Below are positions 25,201 to 34,200 of a DNA stretch of 64,000 nt, piece after piece; the stretch's first letter is position 1, and each line of letters begins with the position of its first letter. The position numbers and the translations under genes were made by a program. The DNA comes from Certhia americana (lineage: Eukaryota; Chordata; Aves; Passeriformes; Certhiidae), in NCBI GenBank assembly GCA_018697195.1, contig CM031864.1, positions 28,343,962-28,407,961 of the forward strand, read 5' to 3'. The notes beneath the pieces were generated by a model that did not search any database, was not told the origin of the DNA, and saw nothing but the letters and a program-made list of their open reading frames with translations.

Positions 25201-28200
25201 GTCAGCCAGGCGGGAGGCGTAGAGCAGCTTGTAAACCTTGGGAGAGGGAAGCAGAGCAGCCATGGGTGGGAGCAGGAAGATAGACAAGTCTGTGGGTGCC
25301 CTGTGCCATGGCATGTCACCCCAGTGTGACTCAGAGCACTCTGGATCGTGCACTCAGAGGTCACTTGCAACTTGGGGCTACTTCCGTCCATCCCCATGGA
25401 GGCATCCAGCCCCTCCTCCTTGAACCAGGCAGGGAGGAACATGGCAGCTTCATAGAATCCTAGAATTGTTTTGGTTGGAAGGGACATTAAAACTTATCTA
25501 GTTCCAACCCCCTGCCACAGCCAGGGACACCTCCCACTAGAGCAGGTTGCTCCAAGCCCTGTGCAGTCTGGCCTTGGACATTTCCAGGGATGTATCCATC
25601 CAAATCCATAGTGCTGAAGACAGCAACAGCTGGGTGCTGCCTTGCAATAGGAAAAGCTCACCTTTACCCAGAGAGCAGGAAGGCAATGAGAGCTGAGCAA
25701 GCACTGATCAGACACACTGTATACCCCAAAATCCGCCCTGCATGTATCCCCTGGCCAAGGCAACCTCCTTATCATTCCCAAAGCCCAGTAAGGGGACAAG
25801 TCTCAGGAACAGCTTGAATTCCAGGCTTCAGGGAGATGGCTGCATGTTTTGGGACAAGTCTGAGCTCCCATACAAGATGTAGTTGAGCATATCCACTACC
25901 TGGAAGGGGAGCAGGAAGGATTCAGGCTGTCGTAGCTGCTGGCAGTATTCGAAGATTTCCATCCTCTGGATGGCCTCTGTCCTGGCAAACTGGGAAAATG
26001 CCTGGCTGTGGGGGAAAGGGGCGAGGTCAGCGAGCATGGGCAGAGCTTCCTCCCCAAACAGCCTCTCACAGAGCGCACATTAGCAGGCAGGAAAAACCCT
26101 AAGCAGTGACCTCTCCCAAAAGTGAGATCCCAGGAATGGGGAAAACGTGGGACAGGTTACTCTGGCAAGGCCCCAGGCCTCCAGTGCTTGCTCACCGATG
26201 GCTGCTGCCCAGCAGTGCCATGCGATCTGCCTTTGCTCCAAAGTAACCAAAAGGGGTATCTGCCATCAGGTAGCAGAAATGAGCTGCTTCGACTGCTCCC
26301 TTGCTGGCTGGATGGGAGGAAAAAGACAATTAGTCCTGAGATATCATCACATGGTCAACTCTGCTTTGGAGGCCCTCAAGCTCATGCAAAAATGCAAACC
26401 CAATTGCCTCACTTTCCAGCCCACACAGTCCCTGATCTCTCCCTTGTCCCTGTTTTTTTTCTGTTTTCCCCAGCTGCTGCTTTTTGTTTCAGGAGGTTTC
26501 ACTTCAATGGTAGAACTGGGTGAGCCTGAGCTGGGCCAGCTCCAACTCTTGCAAGGTGCCAGTATTGGCATAAAATCCTACCACTGGGAGCAAGGCTCAG
26601 TCCTTGCAGCTACCTACACCTTCCCTGGGCCCAACTGCTCGAGGTGTCTCCACAAGAGCAGCTAATGGATGTGCCTAGGCTCAATTAATCTGAGGCTCCA
26701 TTGGCACCTCACCCCTTCCACCACAAAGGAACTGCTGCTCCAGAGGTACATGTGCAACTGTCTCAGTGTAGACATGCACAGTGACATTGCAGTGTCCACC
26801 CTTGTTACAGCTGCTCCCACTGATCTCAGCTCACCCAAAGTGTCTCCCATGGTGACAATGGCTCGGTGGTTCAGCTCCGTGTCTCCAACCTTGTTGGACA
26901 ACATCACAGCCAGGTGCGGCCGCCAGTCGCCCCATGCGGCATCCCCGCAGGACTGGAGGGAGATGAGGAGAGCAAAGGTAAGCAAAGATGGTCACCAAAA
27001 AGTGAGTGTCACTGTCAGGTGACAGCACAGGGGAACACATGCCAGGGTCAGCCTCCTGCTCACAGACCAGTGCTGCCTGAGGGATCCTTCCCGACATTAG
27101 CTGGAAGAGGGTCTGCAGTGGGTCATTGGTGGCCAGTGTGCTAGTGAACCTGTGAGGAGACAGCAGGGAAGGGCTGCACCCCAGGACCCCAAACCTTCAT
27201 TCACCTCCCAGAGCACATCCCAAATGCCCCAAGAAACTGATGTCTTGAGGGGTTTCCCAGAGAATCCAAGAATGGATTGAGTTGGAAGGCACCTTCTAGT
27301 CCAATCCTCCTTCTAGAGGCAGGGACACCTTCCACTAGACCAGGATGCTCCAAGCCCAGTCCATCCTGGCCCTGGACACATCCAGAGATGGGGCAGACAC
27401 AGTTTCTCTGAACAACCTCTGCCAGCACCTCACCACCCTCAGAGGGGACAATTTCTTTCTGACATCTAATCTAAATCTCCCATCCTCAGCTCAAGCCATT
27501 CCTCCCTGTCCTATCACTCCATGCCCTTGTAAATATGAGACAGAGAGGATCACCAGGCTCTGGGGATGATGATCTGTATTACCTTCAGAGAAGGCAGGTC
27601 TCCAGGACAACACTGCATAAAACCTCCTTAAAAGGATCTGGGTTCCACAAGACAGAAAATTTCTACTTAACTCTCCCTGAAGGGATCAACCCAATCCAGA
27701 CTAAGTACATTAAATTCCACCAGAAAATGCTCATACAAGTGGGATGAACAGCAGGGACTAGACTGAATCACAGTGAAGATGGCTCAGCTCCCCCTGCACT
27801 GTAGCTGTCTTTGCTAGGTCAGCATGGGCAAAGCCAAAGACTCAGAATAAATTAACCCTCCATGTCCAGGGTGTGGCTTTCCTCCTGCTTTCCAGCCCCC
27901 CACTTCTGTCCACTGGGAAGCCTGAAGAACTTGGGCCTATCTGGATGGATGCCCTCTATCCCCTTTGCCCCTTCTGGAAAGGCACCAGCTGGAATCATTG
28001 CTCTTTTCCAGTTCAGGGGGCACTGAAGGGACAACAAGCTTGGAAAGCCAGCCGTGGAACATCATACCTTGCTTCAGCTTCTCCAACTTACCCAGTGAGG
28101 ACCCAGCTGTATGTCCGAGGGTCCATCTTGCTAGAGAGGAACAGGGCATGGCCCCACAACTGGTTTCTCATTGCCCAGACCAGAGCATCCTGCAGTTGAG

Positions 28201-31200
28201 GAGAAGAAGAAATAGGGTTTGTACCAACTCTGTTTCCCCTCCTCCTCTGCTCCCACAGCTCAGAGAAAAGTCCCAATAACTGCTCTGGCTTTAGTTACCA
28301 TCCTCCAAAATCTCATCCATGTTCACATCTCTTCCAGGTCCCTTTGTCTTTCGACCTTGAAAAGTTACAAGATCTTGGACCTTCAAAGTGATATTGTGTC
28401 CCCTAGATTTCCAGGTCTGTGCTCCCTGTTAGCTCTCAATGCCGTGAGATCCCATTCTGGGAACCCGAGCTGCAACCCTTCTCTTTCCTCCTTGTTCCTT
28501 AGGTACCCCATGAGATCACATAGCTGCAAATGGTTTCAGAATAAGATGAGTTTAAGGTCCCTTCCAAAGCGAATCATTCTAGGACTCTGCAACTAAATGT
28601 GGTAGAAGTGCTAGTAAAAGCCTCTGCGTCTCATCTTCCCTTGGGTCCCCCATCCCAGTTCCCAGTGGTGGGAAATCACTGCCATAAGCCCTGTAGTAAA
28701 AACACAGCTTGGAGGGTTAGTCCCACAACCACAAGTCACTTCTCAACCACTCTGCCCTTTAAAACCTGAAGAGGCCAACAGGTACAAGAAGAAAAAAAAC
28801 CTTCAGTCCCTCTGGTTCCCCTCTGGAAACTTTACTTACTTTTTTCCTGCCATAATAGAGGAGCTTGGTGAACTTCTCCACTATCTGTGCCTGTGTCTCC
28901 ACAACAGGAGGGACCTCCCCAGTGATGAGGTCCAGTGTCCCCGGCTGGCGTGACGCCCACTCGTCATCTGTCAGCCCCATCACGTTGGCCACAGGGTCCT
29001 GCCTCTTGTACTTGTCCTGGCGCCTGCAGTCCTGCATCAGCAGCTCAGCCGTGTCGGAGCCCACCATGGACTAGGAAAGGGAAGGAATGAGGCATGTGGA
29101 GGCTGCCCCACGAGCCAAGGCTGACGGCACTTCCAGTCTGCCCCCTTCTTACATCTGTCTTTGTCCCAGCACATCTCCCCAGCAAGACCAGCATGCGGGT
29201 TTGGAATTAGCAAGACCTTCACAACGCTCCTTCTGATGGAGCGTTGTGGCCACCTGCTTCCAACAAGCAGCTACAGACTGGATTGGGTGGATTTCAGTGG
29301 ATTAAGGGAAAGGCTCCCTTTTGAGTGTAATTGCTGTCTCCTCCATGAAGGTGGCACCAGTCACTTTCATTGGGCTGTTCCCAAGGACCCAAAAGCAATC
29401 ATGGAGAAGGATTTGCTCCAAATATCCAGTCAGCATCAAACTGATGGGTATGGAAATCAGATCCTCTTAAAGTACACCCTTCCCCAAAAAATAACAAATG
29501 GATCAAGAGGCACCTAAGAAACATATTACTTGTCTCATTTTCAAGATTGAAAGGGCCCTCCCCTTCTAGGGGTAGATAGATACCTACCCCATTCTGCCGG
29601 CAGAAGAGGACCAGGAGTTTCCAGAGGAGAGAGGAATCTCTGCCCCTCTGTGTTGAGAGATCACAGCCTGTGGCTATTTTCTGCTGGCAAAACTTCATCA
29701 CATCCACCTTGTGCAGATCTTCCCTACAGCAGCAGAAAGAAGCATCAAAGAAACCCAAGGCAAAGCAATCTAGAGTATCATTCAGGCACAGTCCCCAGGT
29801 TCACTGATGGGGATGCCGAAGATTCCAAGCAAGAGCTGAAGGAAAGAAGATCCCCTGTACCAATGACTACTTTTAAGTTCAAACACACCCAAATTTATTG
29901 TGACTCTTAGCAGATCTCTGTGTTTCAGGGATGCAAAGTACATTTCAAACCCAGTCTTTGCCCTACTGATAATATTTTCCTCTATCCATCTGCAAAGAAA
30001 CCGTTTGGATTTGCTGTGCTGCTATTACATCCATGGATGTCCAAGGCCACAGAAGCAGGCACAATCTCTTGTGGAGGCAGAGTGGAGTGTCACTCGTGTG
30101 ACCACAGAAACCCTTTTGTACTAAAAAAGAAACCCTTAAGCTATGTGCAAGCCAGGCAGAAGTGCTGCCATATATATAACCATACAGTTAGAAAAAAAAA
30201 GTGGATGAGACAGAAGAAACTGCAATTGGAGATGTTGATCCTGACTCAATCATTCCAACATATTATATGGAGATTCACCATGTACCCTTTGATAGTGATA
30301 GTGATAACTCAGTGATAGTGATAGTGATTTGATAGCGATAGTGATAGTGATAACTCAGAATCATAGTATGGTCTGGGGTTGAAAGGTAGCTTAAAGTTCA
30401 TCTAGTCCAACCCCTCCTGCCATGGGCAAGGGCACCTTCCACTAGACTAAACTGTATCCAATTTGGCCTTGAATGCTTCTAGGGATAGAGCATCCACCAC
30501 TTCTCTGGGCAACCTGAGGCCTTACTACCCTCACAGTGAAGAATTTATTCCCTATATCTAACCTAAAGCTCCCCTCTTTCAATTTGCACTCATTCCACTT
30601 TGTCCTGTCAACAGTTCCTGACAATGTGACCCTCTCTGGCTTCCTTGTAGCCATTTCAGATAGTGGAAGGTGCTGTGATGTCTCCACACAACTTGCTTTT
30701 CTCCAGCCCCAACTTCCTCAGCCTGTCTCTATAGGGACAATCCCTTTATCCTTCTCTAGACTTGCTCCAACAGTTCCATGTCCTTCTTATGCTGGTGGCA
30801 CCAGAGCTGTTTGCAGCACTCCAGGTGGGTCTCACAAGAGCAGAGTACAGAGGGAGCTCCAGATCTCCCACTCAGCTTCTGTGTATACAGAGATCTTTTT
30901 CCCAGTAAATGCTTTTTCCTTTTCTCTCCCTGCTTTGGTTGGGAGTGGCCAGAAATAGAGACAACCTGATGCAAGACACCCTGATTCATCCCCAGGCTCA
31001 CACTGGATGAAGGTACCTACTGGGTCTGACCCTGTTGTGGCTCAGCCGTCTTAGGGGACAAAAACCTTAGAAAAGCTAAGTCACAGGTTGATCCAGAGCT
31101 TTAGACATCCAAAGAAATAAAAAAATTATTTTTCTGAGACAAAATGAGTACAAAATAAGGTCATATGTACAAACCACACTAAACCCACATCCTATGAATA

Positions 31201-34200
31201 TTCAAAACAATATATCCCAGAGTCCAAACCAACCCACACTGCTGGGCTCCCAACCTGAACTTAGACATAGCCTTTGTAGAGAACTCAAAACCACAGGGGC
31301 CCTTTGAGTCTGCCTTGAGCTCACATCTCCTCATAAAGGAGACAGCCAGGACACAGGTCATGGACCTGCCTGTGCTGCCATACCTGGCCAGGGGCCCAGG
31401 GAAAGCTTGCAGTTCCTTTAGCTCTTCTGTGCCATGAAGGATCACCTAAAAAACAAAAGTAAATCCAGCAATGAGACCAGCCCCAGCTGAGCTATTGGAA
31501 AGACAATGCCTTGGCCAAGGATACAACAGTGCCAATGAACCCTGTGCTGTCTTAAGGCAACCAGAGAACACAGACCCTGAGCTATCACATGGACTCCAGT
31601 GCTAAGGTTCAGTAAAGAAATGTCTGCTGAGATGGCATCTGCCTCCTTCTGGAGGTAAAATAGGAGACTGGAATGTTGTGGTAGACTTGGGGCATGGACA
31701 AGGCTGCTGTATTGGAGCACCTCAAGAAGATAAGTGGAGTTGTCTTTTGGAGAGGTTCAAACCACATCTGTCCCCATGAGAAGGGATCACTATGAGCAGG
31801 TCACAGGTACCAAGGGTTTCAGTGCTGAAGGCTGAAAGCACCACTCAGGCACAGGCTGGCACGATGGAGACTCAGAAGTCCATGTGGGATGGACAGAAAA
31901 TAGGAGTGAGGGAAGGCTGCTGAGGAGTTTGCTTGGGTTATGAACCATGTTTGCATTCCTCAGGGCAAGAGTAGCCACTCCAGGGAGGGAACGGGGGGCC
32001 TGGAGGGTGAGCTGTGTCCTACCTCCAGGCTGTGCAGCTCGACACAGGGTAGCTGTCCCTCAGTAGGATGGTGGGGACACACCAGCACCAGGTGACCCCC
32101 GGCTCCAAAGCACAGCGCTGTGTGCAGCTGTGGGAACTTGAGGGGAACTGCTGGGGTTGGAGTGGACACCGAAGGCTCCGCTGAAATGACATACAGGCCA
32201 CTGTGAGCCACCTCACACTGATCACACACCACATCCACTATGGAGGACTTGACAGGTCCCAGTCTTGTCCCCCAACTTGAGTAGCCCTCCACTGACCCCT
32301 CTATGCAGGAATTGTCCCCCAAAGCAGCAGATGTGCACAGCAGCTCCTACACCTACCCAGGCACAGCCCCTGGACCACTCACCCACTCTGCAGCCCCCGT
32401 CATGCTTTGTGCCGGCACAACCTCCTCCAGGAGAGGACCAAGCTGAGAGACAGCCAATATCCTACCACCAGCCATTTACTCCCTTGCTTCCCCTTTGTCA
32501 GAGCCCCCCATTACACCTGTTTGTCCTACGTTCCAGGACCCTGGAAGCACAGAGTCGTAGTGGTCAGCACCGTCACGGATGTACTGGCTGAGCTCATGGC
32601 TGCTGGAGCTGAGTCCTGACTCGTGGTACTGCAGGAGCAGGCTGGGCTGGCCTGAGGGCTGCGAGGAAGGGAGAACACACAAACCTGGCTCAAAAACTAG
32701 GGACATTAAAAAACTGCTGCTTTCCTGCTCCCAGGCTGTGGGGCAGGCTCTGCTGCTCCAGAAAAGTGCCCAGCAGTAACAGCACATCCAATTCCCATCT
32801 GAGCAGCTCATGCCCACTCCAGCTTGGGTTCACCCAACAGCTTAGAAAAATTATTTTCATCAGCTGCAGCTGTAGTCTGACAGCTTTCCTAGCCCTAACA
32901 TGAGCTCCTCACCACAGCAAAGGAGATGGGGCTTGGAAACTCAAAAAAAGCATCAACCAGGAGCAAAATCACCAGAGCAGCTTTGACTTGATCTTTTAAT
33001 TTTCTCTTTGCAAAACCCAGCAGTCAGGACACAAGTGTGATGGAGCATGACTTGATGGACAGAGCTGACAATGATACACAGCTGTCAGCTACCTAGAAGG
33101 GTGGAATTATGGAGTCATTAAGGTTGGAAAAGCCCTCTAAGATTGAGTCCTACCATTAATCCAGCACAGCCATGTTCACCACTAAACTATGTCCCCAGCT
33201 GCCACATCTACATGTCTTTAAAATCCCCCCAGGGATGGTGCCTCTACTACCTCCCTGGGCAGCCTTTGACAACCCTTTTGATGAAGAAATTTTTCCTAGC
33301 ATTCAGCCTAAACCTTCCTTGGCACAACTTAAGGCTGTTTCCTTGTGTTATGTTACTTGTTATGTGGGAGAGGAGCCTGATCCCCACCTGGCTACAGCCT
33401 CCTTTCAGGACATTGTAGAGAGTGACAAAGTCACCCCTGAACCTCCTTTTCTCCAGTCTGAGCCCCCACAGTCCTCTCTGCCTCTCCTCATCAGGCTTGT
33501 GCTCCAGACCCTTCCCCATCTCTGTTGCAGAACATCCCACTAAGCCTAGATTTCTGTCCTGCTCCTGGGATGAGCATACAGCCCTGCACCTGGGGTAATG
33601 ACAGCCCAGAAGATGGAGAGATCATCAACATTAAAAACCCACTGTAATTATCCCCAGGGACTGTCAGGCACTGAGTGCAACATAGCAAAGGGGTCCTTTT
33701 ATCAGACACATGGATTGATCCCAAACCTCTGAGAGATTCTTGTCCTCCACCCTTGCCCATCTTGAGGTTACCTCTGGCTGGCCACCAGCCTCCCCCGAAT
33801 CACTGCCAAGGGTTCCTTCCCCTGTCCCTTCCCTCCTGGCAGTCGATGAGTAGCTTTCTTTATAGGAGTTGTAGGTCTGTGTCCTGCAGGTGGGAGCAAA
33901 GGGAGGCATGGTGAAGGTCTGAGATTTTTGAACCACCCACAAACCCACTAATTTTGCGGCAGATGGTTTCAAAAGGTTGCACAGACTTCCCATCTTTACC
34001 TGTCCTGCCCTGGGGGGCCTGTGGCCAGATTGGGGTGGTAGCCCCTGTAGTAGTGCTGGTCCCGGTAACTCTTGCCATAAGGCTCTTCCTGTCTCAGGTC
34101 TAGAGAGAATCAAGATTCAGCATTAATCCTCCAGTGCAACAATGAAGTTGCAAAAGAAAAACTGTGAGACGGGCAATTTGCCATGCCCACCCGGTTTGCT

